Shown here: positions 50,511 to 59,397 of the stretch, one piece after another
Layout of the letters: every line of letters begins with the position of its first letter
Numbering within the stretch: the first letter of the stretch is position 1
NCBI RefSeq assembly: GCF_012271785.1
Contig: NZ_JAAWVT010000001.1
Span: forward strand, 310,001-374,000
From: Paeniglutamicibacter terrestris
Lineage (GTDB): Bacteria; Actinomycetota; Actinomycetes; Actinomycetales; Micrococcaceae
Direction: 5' to 3'
DNA length: 64,000 bases
The notes under the pieces: model-generated
What the model saw: the letters and a program-made list of their open reading frames with translations, nothing else
Database searches by the model: none
Told to the model about the DNA's origin: nothing
Program-made: the position numbers and the translations under genes

Positions 50511-51652
50511 GTGTTCAGTCGGTAACCGCGCTTCACCACGGTGGAGATCAGCCGGGCGTCGGGCAGCGCCCGGCGCAGCCGGCTGACGGCCATATCCAAT
50601 GCATGATCCGAGGAACCCTCGGGCAGCAATGCTGCCAGGGCGGGGCGAGCGACCACATTTCCCCCGGCCGCGAGCAGCGCCTTGAAGATGCGTAATTGCG
50701 AATCCCCCAGCTCGTATTGCCCGCCCACACCCTCAAGATGAATCGTATCCCCGCGCAATTGGCACAGTCCCAGCATCGTGACACATTCCATCGATCCGTT
50801 GGCTCCTAGATGTTCCACCAGGGTACGGATCATGGCGCCCATCCGGTGCCGCTCGGGCACCAGCGGTTCAATACCCAGAGCCCGCAGCGGTGCGGCGGTC
50901 ACCGGGCCCACCGCCACGGTACACAGCGAGGACTGCAGGGCCGCCAACAGCTCATCCTTCAGGTTGTGCAACCGTGCGGCGTCCAACAGGGCATGTACCG
51001 CCGGTGCGCTGGTAAAGGTCAAGACATCCAAGGAGCCGGCGCACAGGGCGCGCACCAGCACCTCCAACTTGCTCGGATCCGCCGGTGGCACCCAGCGGTA
51101 CGGGCTAATCTTCACGACCTCGGTGGCACCGGCACGCAAGAGCGCGGCGGTGGCCTCGGTATCGAAGTACCCATGGTGTTGCAAAACCACCGATTTGCCC
51201 TGCAGATCAGGGGCCAGCTCGGCCACCAAGGTCCCCGTCAGTTCGTCCGCTGCCATGGACTCGGCATCAAAGCCCAAAGCCCGGACCGCGCCCAGGGCCT
51301 TGGGACCGCGCACATGGATCTTGGCGGAGCGGAACACCTCGGCCAGCTCATCGCCCATGCCCGCGGCCTCGGCACATTCAAACCAGCGCCTAAAACCATA
51401 GGCGGTACAGACCACCACGTAGTCGGGCCGTATTTCCAGCACGCGACGGGTGCGGGCGAGTAGTTCCTCGTCCCCCTCCAACGGAGCAATGGAAAGCGTG
51501 GGGGCGTGTAATACCGTGGCCCCACGGCGTTGTAATGCCTCAATGAGTTCGGTGGAGCGGCGCTGGGAGGTCACCGCGATACGGAAACCGGAGAGCACTC
51601 CAGCCGGAACATCGATCATTTCCGGGGCGTACCCGGTCGCCAGCGCGCTCAT
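50507..51652 (-). CDS. HemD-like protein with C-terminal winged helix (NnaR type)
   Basis: 381 residues from ATG 51652, overlapping the SUMT stop by 4 bases. Residues about 20-275 have the uroporphyrinogen-III-synthase fold: FRIAVTSQRRSTELIEALQR, IRPDYVVVCTAYGFRRWFE, LDVLTFTSAPAVHALLDA. The last about 95 residues form an OmpR-type winged helix: QYELGDSQLRIFKALLAAGG, LDMAVSRLRRALPDARLIST, KRGYRL. This combination is known from the nitrate/nitrite assimilation regulator NnaR of actinobacteria. Location next to nirB and siroheme genes supports a regulator over, or besides, a synthase. Confidence 0.88.
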   Translation of the reverse strand: MSALATGYAPEMIDVPAGVLSGFRIAVTSQRRSTELIEALQRRGATVLHAPTLSIAPLEGDEELLARTRRVLEIRPDYVVVCTAYGFRRWFECAEAAGMGDELAEVFRSAKIHVRGPKALGAVRALGFDAESMAADELTGTLVAELAPDLQGKSVVLQHHGYFDTEATAALLRAGATEVVKISPYRWVPPADPSKLEVLVRALCAGSLDVLTFTSAPAVHALLDAARLHNLKDELLAALQSSLCTVAVGPVTAAPLRALGIEPLVPERHRMGAMIRTLVEHLGANGSMECVTMLGLCQLRGDTIHLEGVGGQYELGDSQLRIFKALLAAGGNVVARPALAALLPEGSSDHALDMAVSRLRRALPDARLISTVVKRGYRLNT

Positions 51653-52668
51653 CGCACGGCCGCCGGGAGCAATGCCGCAACATTTTCGGGCACTTCGCCC
51701 AGGGCCGCGACCCCACCGATGATGATCACCGCGGGGTTGGTGCACCCGGCACGGAGCACCGCTTCGGCCAGCGTGCCGAGGGTGGCTCGGGTGCTGCGCT
51801 GCGAATCGGTAAAACCGCGTTCAATAACTGCGGCGGGAGTGGTGGCAGCAAGTCCATGGCGCAATAGGCCCGCCGCGGTTTGCTGCAGCGTGGCCACACC
51901 CATCAGCACCACCACCGTGCCACCCATGCCGGCCAGGTGGCTCAGCTCGGTTTCGGTAAACGGATCGTGACCTGACACCACGGTGAAGGACTTGGATACT
52001 CCGCGTGCCGTTACCGGGATCCCCGAAACGCCCGGCACCGAGATCGCACTGCTGATCCCCGGGATCACCTCAACATTGACACCCGCAGCCAAGGCGGACT
52101 CGCGTTCCTCGGAACCACGACCAAAGACGTACGGATCTCCACCCTTAAGCCGCACCACGGTGGCCCCGGTACGGGCAGCTTTAATCATGCCCTCCTGGAT
52201 CTGCTCCTGCGGAACCTTATGGTGCCCGGGAGCCTTGCCCACATCCACCAACTGCGCTCCGGGTGCCAATTCGGCTAAATCTTGCCCGGGACCCAGGCGG
52301 TCATGGAACACCACATCGGCCATGGCCAGGGCGTTGGTGCCACGCACCGTGAGCAGATCGGCGCTACCGGGGCCTCCCCCCACCAGAATAATTTTGCCTT
52401 CCCGTGCCGCTGCCGGCTCGCTGAGCTGCAAGATTCCGGAGTGCCGGGCCGCGGCCCGAAGCTTGGCCCAGGAGGAGGCACCGTCATCGATGGTGATCAC
52501 TAACCGGATGGTTGGATCGATTCCGGTTCGATAGGAGAATTCTGAGCTGGTGTAGAGCTCTGCGACCTTCGCTCCGGCCGCCATGTAGCTGGCTACCGCG
52601 CGCCGAGCTGCCCAGGGGGCGCCGGCAATCAGGACGCCCTGACCTGCTAAATCAAGTCCCGGAATCAT
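51649..52668 (-). CDS. cobA: Uroporphyrin-III C-methyltransferase (SUMT)
   Basis: 339 residues, overlapping nirB by 4 bases. From residue about 90 the methyltransferase is complete: VGGGPGSADLLTVRG, VRLKGGDPYVFGRGSEE and VEVIPGISSAIS. It methylates uroporphyrinogen III twice to precorrin-2, the branch point to siroheme and B12. The first about 85 residues (DLAGQGVLIAGAPWAARRAV...) look like a shortened SirC/CysG-B Rossmann domain, without a convincing NAD site, so oxidation to sirohydrochlorin may need another protein. SirB (56012-56803) gives the final iron insertion. Confidence 0.9.
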   Translation of the reverse strand: MIPGLDLAGQGVLIAGAPWAARRAVASYMAAGAKVAELYTSSEFSYRTGIDPTIRLVITIDDGASSWAKLRAAARHSGILQLSEPAAAREGKIILVGGGPGSADLLTVRGTNALAMADVVFHDRLGPGQDLAELAPGAQLVDVGKAPGHHKVPQEQIQEGMIKAARTGATVVRLKGGDPYVFGRGSEERESALAAGVNVEVIPGISSAISVPGVSGIPVTARGVSKSFTVVSGHDPFTETELSHLAGMGGTVVVLMGVATLQQTAAGLLRHGLAATTPAAVIERGFTDSQRSTRATLGTLAEAVLRAGCTNPAVIIIGGVAALGEVPENVAALLPAAVR

Positions 52669-55298
52669 GATGCCACGCTCCCGGTGGCCGGAGCGCCAAT
52701 AGAAATGGTAGAGCCGAGTGAGACCGGCTCGACGGGGCGGTGCTGCCCGCGCTCGGCGATATAGGTGAGATCCTCATCCTTCTGATCCGGTGCGTTCACA
52801 AAGGATCGGAAGCGGCGCAGCTTTTCCGGGTCCGCCAGGGTGGCAGCCCATTCGTCCTGGTAGTTGCCCACATGGTTTTCCATGGCCGCCTCAAGCTCCG
52901 CGCCCAGGCCGAGTGAGTCATCAACCACCACCGACTTCACGTGCTCAATTCCGCCTTCCAGATCCTCCATCCAGCGAGCGGTGCGCTGAAGTTTATCCGC
53001 GGTGCGGATGTAGTACATCAGGTACCGATCGATGTAGCGCAGCAGTGTTGCATCATCGAGCCCGCCGATCAGCAGTTGGGCGTGGGCCGGGTTGGCCCCG
53101 CCGTTACCACCCACATACAGGTTCCAGCCCTCGGCCGTGGCAATCACACCCACATCCTTGGCACGCGCCTCGGCGCATTCACGGGCACATCCGGAGACAC
53201 CCATTTTGAACTTGTGTGGGGCGCGCAGCCCGCGGTAGCGCAGCTCCATCTCGATCCCCATGGCGACCGAGTCCAGCATGCCGTAGCGGCACCAGGAGGA
53301 ACCAACACAGGTCTTCACGTTGCGTAGCGACTTGCCATAAGCCTGTCCGGATTCAAATCCGGCGTCCACCAACTCCTTCCAGATTTCCGGCAGTTGTTCG
53401 AGCCGGGCACCAAACATATCGATGCGCAGGCCACCGGTGAGCTTGGTATAAAGATTGTATTTTTCCGCAACCGCCGCGATCACTCCGAGTTTTTGAGGGG
53501 TGATTTCCCCGCCCGGGATGCGTGGGACCACCGAGTAGGTGCCGTCCTTTTGCATATTGGCCATGACGCGGTCGTTGGTGTCTTGGGCGCCGGCCAATCC
53601 GGCTTCCATCGGGTGACCCGAGGTTTGGGAGGCGAGCACCGAGGCGATGACCGGCTTGCAGATATCGCAACCCGAACCCTTGCCGAAGCGCTCCATGATG
53701 GCCGGGTAGCTGTGCAGCCCGGCAACCTGGACCGCTTCGAAGAGCTCGGAACGGGAGAGTTCAAAGTGCTCGCACATGGCGGTGGAGACGACGACGCCGT
53801 TTTTGGTCATCTGCGATTCCATGAGCTTTTTGAGCATCGGCACGCAGGAGCCGCACTGGGTTCCGGCGCGGGTGCAGGTTTTCAGTGTTGCTAAATCGTT
53901 CACCGGTTCGCTGCCCTCACAGGACCCGCAACCACCCACCGCGTCCTTGATGGCACCAACCGAGACACTATTACAGGAGCAGAGCACCGCGTCATCGGGC
54001 AGATCCCCATCGGGCACCTCCCCGCCGAGCGCACTGAGGTAGGCGCCGGCCTCGGCGGGCAGTTCGCGGCCCAGCAGCGGGCGCAGCGCCTGGTACGGGC
54101 TGGCGTCTCCCACAAAGATGCCACCGAGCAAAACCTTGGCATCGGAGGAAACCACGATCTTTTGGTACAGGCCGCGGGCCGCGTCGGCGTACACGACCTC
54201 CAGGGAGCCCTCGGTGCGGGCGAACCCGTCACCGAAGCTGGCAACATCCACACCGGAAAGCTTCAGTTTGGTGGCAGTATCAAAGCCGGTGAAGGCTGCC
54301 TCCCCACCCTGGAGGTGAGCCGCGAGTACCTCGGCCATGGCGTTGGCCGGGGCCACCAGGCCGATGCACATTCCAGCAAAGTTGGCGACCTCGCCGATGG
54401 CCCAGATATGTGGGACAGCGGTGGCGCAGTGCTCGTCGATTTCGATCCCGCCGCGCGGACCAATACCAAAGACCGGTGCGTGGGCGCCGGTGTCCTGAAT
54501 CATCTGGTTGTAGTTCCGGGCCAGTTCATCACGCGGACGCACACCGATGGACACGATCACCATGTCGGCCGGGATGTGGTTCTCGTCGGCCATCAGGACG
54601 CCGGTGACCCGACAAACGCCGTCCACCGATTCGGTGGTGACTTCCTTGGGGAAGACTCCACCGTGAACCTTAAATCCGGTCTGTGCGATCAGTCGGCCCA
54701 TGGCCTGGCCGGCACCCTCATCCAGCTGGGTGCCCATCAGCCATTTGCCGCCGTCAATGACCACTGCCTCGGCGCCCAAGGATTGGGATCCGGCTGCGGC
54801 TTCGAGTCCCAGCAGTCCGCCACCGATGGTGGCGACTACCGGCTTGCGGCCCAGCTGGGCGGCGAGGTGCTGGATGCCGGCATTGATGGCCCAGACATCT
54901 TCGAGTGTGCGGTACACGTGGGTGTGTTCATTGCCCGGGATCGGCAGGGTTGCGGCATTTGATCCGGTGGCCAGCACCAGTTCGTCGTAGGCGAAGCTGC
55001 GCCCGTCGTGCGTGATGACCAGCTGGTTGATGCTGTCCAGTGTTTTCACGCCGGCATTCGTCACCAGCGTGACGTTTTCTTGGGCCCACAGTCCCGGGTC
55101 GCCCAGGGTGAGGTCCACGGAGGTATTAGTCAGGGCCTTGGTCAGGGCAACACGGTCATAGGGAACGTGTGCTTCCTCGGTCAGTACGGTGATGTCGAGA
55201 TTGCTTGGTTCACGTTTTGCCATGGCTTCGGTGAAGCGATGTGCGGCTGGACCGCCACCGATGACTACGATGCGGCGTATGCCGTTTCCTGTACCCAT
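52665..55298 (-). CDS. nirB: Assimilatory nitrite reductase [NAD(P)H], large subunit
   Basis: 877 residues. N-terminal pyridine-nucleotide/FAD module (RRIVVIGGGPAAHRF, then VATIGGGLLGLEAA). A BFD-like [2Fe-2S] region near the middle has LCSCNSVS, GGCGSCEG and TCTRAGTQCGSC. The C-terminal sulfite/nitrite reductase part has siroheme/[4Fe-4S] cysteines in KTCVGSSWCRYG and GVSGCARECAEA. It reduces nitrite to ammonium with six electrons from NAD(P)H in the cytoplasm, with NirD. Start ATG 55298; it leads the - strand operon nirB-SUMT-hemD-like. The small subunit is encoded divergently. Confidence 0.95.
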   Translation of the reverse strand: MGTGNGIRRIVVIGGGPAAHRFTEAMAKREPSNLDITVLTEEAHVPYDRVALTKALTNTSVDLTLGDPGLWAQENVTLVTNAGVKTLDSINQLVITHDGRSFAYDELVLATGSNAATLPIPGNEHTHVYRTLEDVWAINAGIQHLAAQLGRKPVVATIGGGLLGLEAAAGSQSLGAEAVVIDGGKWLMGTQLDEGAGQAMGRLIAQTGFKVHGGVFPKEVTTESVDGVCRVTGVLMADENHIPADMVIVSIGVRPRDELARNYNQMIQDTGAHAPVFGIGPRGGIEIDEHCATAVPHIWAIGEVANFAGMCIGLVAPANAMAEVLAAHLQGGEAAFTGFDTATKLKLSGVDVASFGDGFARTEGSLEVVYADAARGLYQKIVVSSDAKVLLGGIFVGDASPYQALRPLLGRELPAEAGAYLSALGGEVPDGDLPDDAVLCSCNSVSVGAIKDAVGGCGSCEGSEPVNDLATLKTCTRAGTQCGSCVPMLKKLMESQMTKNGVVVSTAMCEHFELSRSELFEAVQVAGLHSYPAIMERFGKGSGCDICKPVIASVLASQTSGHPMEAGLAGAQDTNDRVMANMQKDGTYSVVPRIPGGEITPQKLGVIAAVAEKYNLYTKLTGGLRIDMFGARLEQLPEIWKELVDAGFESGQAYGKSLRNVKTCVGSSWCRYGMLDSVAMGIEMELRYRGLRAPHKFKMGVSGCARECAEARAKDVGVIATAEGWNLYVGGNGGANPAHAQLLIGGLDDATLLRYIDRYLMYYIRTADKLQRTARWMEDLEGGIEHVKSVVVDDSLGLGAELEAAMENHVGNYQDEWAATLADPEKLRRFRSFVNAPDQKDEDLTYIAERGQHRPVEPVSLGSTISIGAPATGSVAS

Positions 55299-55432
55299 GT
55301 CTGTTACCCGACTTTCACTCTTGCGCTGGTGACGCTTGCTTGATTGTCTTCAGCCTAGGAAACGCGCTTTGCCTACCAATTTCCCTTTTGTTTCATTCGT
55401 GACAACTCTCTATCCCCCGCGCATACCGCCTC

Positions 55433-55459
55433 GTGAGGATCGAGAAACACGTTCGAAAC
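55433..55459. promoter_or_regulatory. Candidate GlnR site in the nir control region
   Basis: GTGAG-n6-GAAAC-n6-GAAAC. Actinobacterial GlnR sites are built of GTnAC and GAAAC half-sites spaced six apart; two of the three blocks here are exact. It is 135-160 bases upstream of nirB. The remainder of 55299-55637 carries no gene. Confidence 0.5.
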
Positions 55460-55578
55460 AGAGGGAAAGACCATTGCTTGCGCCGTGGCTGTTTTTGATG
55501 ACTCAGCGAAGTTCACATCCCCACGGCCGCACCCGTGAGCCGGGGTTTACGCATCGGCAATATCTGACCCGCACCGCT

Positions 55579-55594
55579 GTAACACGTGCCTGAC
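55579..55594. promoter_or_regulatory. Candidate second GlnR-like site near nirD
   Basis: GTAAC-n6-CTGAC: one exact GTnAC half-site and one with four of five matches at the right spacing. It lies 44 bases upstream of nirD. Confidence 0.4.
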
Positions 55595-55637
55595 AAGCTC
55601 AATTCATCGAACAAACACCCCGATGAAAGGACAAGCG

Positions 55638-56015
55638 ATGAGTGCATCAGTTCAAGAAACCACGCTCGAAAGCACCACGTCCATGGTGGCCGTCTGCACC
55701 ACCGGCGACCTCGAACCGGGGTGGGGTGAAGCAGCATGGGTCAACGGCACACAGGTCGCCATGTACCGCACCGAGTCCAACCAGTTTTATGCCACTTCCC
55801 ACCACTGCCCGGGGTCCGGTGCCAAGGTCATGGCCCGCGGCATCCTCGGAGATAAGACGATCGGCGGCACTCGCGTTCCCACGATCGCCTGCCCGCTGCA
55901 CAAGGAGGTGTACCGCCTGGACACCGGTGCATGCCTCAGCGCAAACGGCGTCGCATTGCCCATCTTCGCCGTGCACAACCTGGATGACACCCTCTGGATG
56001 GAGACCGGATCATGA
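55638..56015 (+). CDS. nirD: Nitrite reductase small subunit NirD
   Basis: 125 residues from ATG 55638, with AAAGGA just upstream. A Rieske-like fold: VAVCTTGDLEPGWGEAAWV, then the strand pair MARGILGDKTIGGTRVPTI and CPLHKEVYRLDTGACL. The CxH and CxxH ligands of true Rieske proteins are not complete: CPLHK keeps Cys and His, but the first pair is HHCPGSG. NirD generally has no cluster, consistent with this. It joins NirB in nitrite reduction. Unlike the common nirBD order, it is divergent from nirB and overlaps sirB by 4 bases. Confidence 0.9.
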   Translation: MSASVQETTLESTTSMVAVCTTGDLEPGWGEAAWVNGTQVAMYRTESNQFYATSHHCPGSGAKVMARGILGDKTIGGTRVPTIACPLHKEVYRLDTGACLSANGVALPIFAVHNLDDTLWMETGS

Positions 56016-56803
56016 GCATCGACGCCGCACCCCGTGCTCACACGCTGCTTTCACCACGCCTTGAACATTCGGCCTGGCTCGGCTGGGTAGAGGCAGATCC
56101 CTATCCCGAACTAGTGGCCGTATCCCACGGGACCGATAGCCCCAGCGGACGCGCAGCCATTCTCTCCTTAGTAAATGAGGTGGCCAGGGCCCTTGATGGC
56201 ATCAGGGTGCACGGCGCATTTGTTGATGTGCAGGAACCACGGGTTGAGACCCTACTGGCCTCCTCCACTCTTGGCACCGAACATCGAGCCGCCATCATTC
56301 CTCTGCTGTTATCTGCCGGCACCCACGCCTCAAAAGATTTGACTGCCGCAGCTGCCCTACGTGCCGGAACCACGGTGGCCGCCCCATTGGGCCCGGATGC
56401 TTCGATTGCTGCACTGATGCACCGGCGACTAACAGAGGCGGGCTGGATGCCGGGGGAAGCCGTCATCATGGCCTGCGCCGGAACCACCGATCCACAAGGG
56501 ACCAAGGATTGCCGTTATATGGCTCAACTGTTGGCGGGCAGTTTGCAGGTTCCGGTAACTGTTGCTTACATCTCAGCTGAGGAACCTCGGCTAGAGGATG
56601 CTCTCGCCTATGCCCGAACACACAATCCGGGGCGGCGCACCGTGGTGGCAAGTTACCTGCTGGCGCCGGGATATTTCGCCCGTTTGGCGGGCCTAAGCGC
56701 CCCTGACGTGCTGAGCGCTCCCCTTTTGGCTCCCACACAATCTCCTCCTAGGGAGCTGGTGGATATCGTTATTAGCCGGTACCACCAGTCAACTCGGAGG
56801 TAA
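56012..56803 (+). CDS. sirB: Sirohydrochlorin ferrochelatase (SirB/CbiX type)
   Basis: 263 residues, overlapping nirD by 4 bases. Two CbiX-like halves: PELVAVSHGTDSPSGR with the metal-handling His, VHGAFVDVQEPRVETLL, IIPLLLSAGTHASKDL, and in the second half VIMACAGTTDPQGTKD and VVASYLLAPGYFARLAG. It inserts Fe2+ into sirohydrochlorin to make siroheme for NirB. An N-terminal extension of about 30 residues is present. Downstream lies the cspA leader and possibly the sirB terminator. Confidence 0.88.
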   Translation: MSIDAAPRAHTLLSPRLEHSAWLGWVEADPYPELVAVSHGTDSPSGRAAILSLVNEVARALDGIRVHGAFVDVQEPRVETLLASSTLGTEHRAAIIPLLLSAGTHASKDLTAAAALRAGTTVAAPLGPDASIAALMHRRLTEAGWMPGEAVIMACAGTTDPQGTKDCRYMAQLLAGSLQVPVTVAYISAEEPRLEDALAYARTHNPGRRTVVASYLLAPGYFARLAGLSAPDVLSAPLLAPTQSPPRELVDIVISRYHQSTRR

Positions 56804-56806
56804 ACA

Positions 56807-57048
56807 ATCGGGGTATTTGCGGCAAACATTGCTCCAAAAGTACCCCGATGGTAGCAACCGGGCGCTAAGTAGCGTACCGTAGAGCTTGTAGTTCTAGTTT
56901 TTCTCGCAGTAAAGCAGTGCAAATACCCCGTTGCCGGGGCGAGTACCTTTCTGAACCGCGTTGAATCACGTAGCTGCAAGTGAATTCCACAGTGGAGTTC
57001 GCTCCCCTACGTCCCATTTCAGGACAGTCTCGAAAGGACACCCCCATC
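56807..57048 (+). promoter_or_regulatory. sirB terminator / cspA leader with alternative helices
   Basis: ATCGGGGTA 56807-56815 pairs locally with TACCCCGAT 56841-56849. The same left part (CGGGGTATTTGC, 56809-56820) pairs perfectly over a distance with GCAAATACCCCG 56919-56930, whose CCCCG can instead pair with CGGGG about five bases on. These helices exclude one another. The region may be terminator plus cspA promoter, or a temperature-sensitive leader. Confidence 0.45.
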
Positions 57049-57252
57049 ATGGCAACAGGTACCGTTAAGTGGTTCAACGCCGAAAAGGGCTTCGGCTTCA
57101 TCGCTCCGGACGACAACTCGGATGATGTCTTTGCACACTACTCCGCCATTCAGTCGAACGGCTTCCGCTCGCTCGAAGAGGGCCAGCGCGTAGAGTTCGA
57201 AGTTACCCAGGGCCAGAAGGGCCTGCAGGCCACCGATATCCGCGCTGTCTAA
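57049..57252 (+). CDS. cspA: Cold-shock protein
   Basis: 67 residues from ATG 57049 with GAAAGGA upstream; the longer frame from 56980 is non-native. A single cold-shock domain: [15 protein letters not shown] with RNP1 (KGFGFI), and DVFAHYSAI for RNP2 (usual form VFVHxSAI). It binds single-stranded RNA/DNA as a chaperone. The long 5' leader with alternative pairings is in keeping with cold control. A UUCG-capped terminator follows. Confidence 0.95.
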   Translation: MATGTVKWFNAEKGFGFIAPDDNSDDVFAHYSAIQSNGFRSLEEGQRVEFEVTQGQKGLQATDIRAV

Positions 57253-57287
57253 GCTCCGGATCATCACCTGCAGCTTCTAGCTGACTG

Positions 57288-57327
57288 ATATGAGCGCTTC
57301 TCCTTCGGGAGAGGCGCTCATGTTATT
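57288..57327 (+). terminator. UUCG-loop terminator of cspA
   Basis: 14-bp stem 57288-57301 with 57306-57319 (one G-U), loop TTCG, then TGTTATTT. Confidence 0.88.
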
Positions 57328-57337
57328 TAAGTCCCGT

Positions 57338-58003
57338 TTACCAACTGTAGGAACCGTGTTTCACGTCCTTTCTCTCCACATGGAAGATGAAGAGCTGGGA
57401 CCCCTGCGGCGCCAAAATTACCGTCCATTCCTCCACGGCCCGCGGCGTCGGCTCCCCGTCGTTAACCCGGCGCACAATCAGATTCAAGAAGGCACCCTCC
57501 GCTGACCGCGAGCCCTGCTGCAACACCATCAATTCACGCTTCACATCACTGGCCTGCCCCTGAGCGCGCGCCGTCTGAAGGTTAAGCAGATTTTCCTTGA
57601 TGATTGTTCTTTGGAATGCCGCCGTGGTTGGATCCCCACCGCCGGCCACTAGCGTGCCGGCGTGCATCGCGCCAATGACCTGCGCCAGATCCGCTAGACA
57701 ATGATCGGGCACAGAGGAATCCACCCATTGCGGTTCATTGGTCAGCATGGCGCTTCCGGCATTCACCCACTGATCCACCGCGGCCAACAGATCTGCGGCC
57801 AGCTGCGCTTCGCTGCCCTCCCCCAGTCTCACCGACTCGGCCAGGGCCCCACTGTGTGGGCAATCTGCTGGCAGCTGCAGCAACGGATTCGGGGCCGTGC
57901 GGGTGGCTGGCGCCGGATCGGGCGGATCCGGAACCAACTCGGTACAGCCACTCAGGGCGCTGGCTAGCAAGCTACCGACCAGCAATGCGGCCAACTGCTT
58001 CAT
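57338..58003 (-). CDS. Lipoprotein of unknown function
   Basis: 221 residues. Signal MKQLAALLVGSLLASALSGC ends in lipobox LSGC with Cys20; then a Pro/Thr-rich linker (DPPDPAPATRTAPNP) and a helical domain (LAADLLAAVDQWVNAGSAML, ENLLNLQTARAQGQASDVKRELMVLQQ). Two cysteines (PADCPHS, DHCLADL) could bridge. The arrangement is like small actinobacterial helical surface lipoproteins; no family was recognised. Stand-alone gene, convergent with cspA. Confidence 0.75.
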   Translation of the reverse strand: MKQLAALLVGSLLASALSGCTELVPDPPDPAPATRTAPNPLLQLPADCPHSGALAESVRLGEGSEAQLAADLLAAVDQWVNAGSAMLTNEPQWVDSSVPDHCLADLAQVIGAMHAGTLVAGGGDPTTAAFQRTIIKENLLNLQTARAQGQASDVKRELMVLQQGSRSAEGAFLNLIVRRVNDGEPTPRAVEEWTVILAPQGSQLFIFHVERKDVKHGSYSW

Positions 58004-58093
58004 ACTCCCTGATGCTACGCGTGCAGCGGCCTGCGGAGTGTGCTCCTAGCCACTGACGGGAATGAATCACCGTGCAGGCTAGTTGCCGATGAT

Positions 58094-59086
58094 GTGAGCA
58101 TTCCTTTGTCGATCCTTGATCTTGCCCCTATCCGCCGTGGCGGTACCGCCGCACAAACCTTCGCCGAGAGCGTTGAACTGGCGCAAACCGCGGAAGCGGT
58201 AGGTTACCAACGCGTCTGGTACGCCGAGCACCACAACATGAGTTCCATCGCCTCCTCGGCGACGGCCGTACTCATCGGACACATCGCGCACCACACCAAG
58301 ACCATTCGTCTGGGTGCCGGCGGCGTCATGCTGCCCAACCACTCCCCGCTGGTGATCGCCGAGCAGTTTGGCACCCTGGAAACGCTTTTCCCCGGACGCA
58401 TCGATCTGGGCCTGGGACGCGCGCCCGGCACCGACCAGGCAACGTTTAGGGCCATGCGCCGGGACCCTGCGGCCTCCGACGCCTTCCCACACGATGTCCT
58501 TGAACTCCAGGCCTTCCTCGGGGATGCTTCGCGCATCGAGGGTATTCACGCCTACCCGGGACGCAATACCAACGTCCCGCTGTACATCTTGGGTTCAAGC
58601 CTCTTCGGCGCCCGGCTGGCCGCTCAATTCGGTCTGCCGTATTCCTTTGCCTCGCACTTTGCCCCCGACGCACTCATCCAGGCCGTCTCGGTCTACCGCG
58701 AAGAGTTCCGTCCGTCCGAGTTCTTGGCCGAACCCCATGTGATTGCGGGCGTTGGTGTGGTCGCCGCATCCACCAATGCGCAGGCCCACACCATCATGGA
58801 GCAGGTCCGCCGCGACCGCATCCGGATGTTCCTGGGACGAAACCGGGAAACCGAATTCACCGATGCCGAGGTGGAAATGCTGCTCGACTCCTCCCATGGG
58901 GAATCGATCATGAAGATGCTCAAGTACACGGCCGTCGGCGACGAGGCCACCGTTGGTGCCTACCTCGAAGAATTCGCTCGCACCGCAGGCGCCGATGAAC
59001 TGATCACCGTGCACAATTCCAGCAGCGCCGCCGAGCGTCTGGAATCCGTGAAGATCACCGCGAAGGCCATGAAGCTGGCCAGCTAA
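58094..59086 (+). CDS. LLM-class flavin-dependent monooxygenase (luciferase-like)
   Basis: 330 residues from GTG 58094 ([16 protein letters not shown] is the family opening); the frame extends to 58040. Motifs: [25 protein letters not shown] (His-rich substrate site), [24 protein letters not shown], and [15 protein letters not shown]. These place it in the 'MsnO8'/LuxA-like group. It uses FMNH2 and oxygen; the substrate is unknown. No flavin reductase is adjacent. Terminated by a perfect hairpin. Confidence 0.9.
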   Translation: MSIPLSILDLAPIRRGGTAAQTFAESVELAQTAEAVGYQRVWYAEHHNMSSIASSATAVLIGHIAHHTKTIRLGAGGVMLPNHSPLVIAEQFGTLETLFPGRIDLGLGRAPGTDQATFRAMRRDPAASDAFPHDVLELQAFLGDASRIEGIHAYPGRNTNVPLYILGSSLFGARLAAQFGLPYSFASHFAPDALIQAVSVYREEFRPSEFLAEPHVIAGVGVVAASTNAQAHTIMEQVRRDRIRMFLGRNRETEFTDAEVEMLLDSSHGESIMKMLKYTAVGDEATVGAYLEEFARTAGADELITVHNSSSAAERLESVKITAKAMKLAS

Positions 59087-59099
59087 CACGCGGATCACA

Positions 59100-59140
59100 A
59101 GTGATGGCCGCCGGGGATACCCCGGCGGCCATCACTGTTT
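59100..59140. terminator. Perfect 16-bp hairpin terminator
   Basis: 59101-59116 pairs with 59120-59135, loop ATA. Ends the monooxygenase gene; its right half overlaps the end of a small - strand frame. Confidence 0.88.
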
Positions 59141-59260
59141 CAACGGCCAGTCATCATCCAGCGCCATGCTCAGCCGGATCAGGAGCATGCCAGCCGCGGC
59201 AAGAAGTGGCGAACGCGCAACCCTTGGGGTGAAGAAGCGTGCCGCAATATCACTATCCAT
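59132..59260 (-). CDS. Small basic/hydrophobic protein (possible)
   Basis: 42 residues from ATG 59260. An Arg-containing N-terminus (ARFFTPRVARSPL) is followed by a hydrophobic helix (LAAAGMLLIRLSMALDDD) and a short polar end. TAGGCT lies six bases before the ATG on its strand, the same spacing as at 11961-11973, so a leaderless transcript is plausible. AAGGG is also adjacent but too close to be a ribosome site. It overlaps the monooxygenase terminator by nine bases. Real but unproven; no family recognised. Confidence 0.35.
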   Translation of the reverse strand: MDSDIAARFFTPRVARSPLLAAAGMLLIRLSMALDDDWPLKQ

Positions 59261-59397
59261 CCCTTGAGCCTACGCCCAACGAAGGCACGATCCCGCGTCC
59301 AAAAAATGCCCATTCCCATAGACCCGGATGGGACATAGGCTGTAATCAATCGGGGTTCATCCGAATATCCCGTCCCATGGCAAAGTGAGGGTTAACG

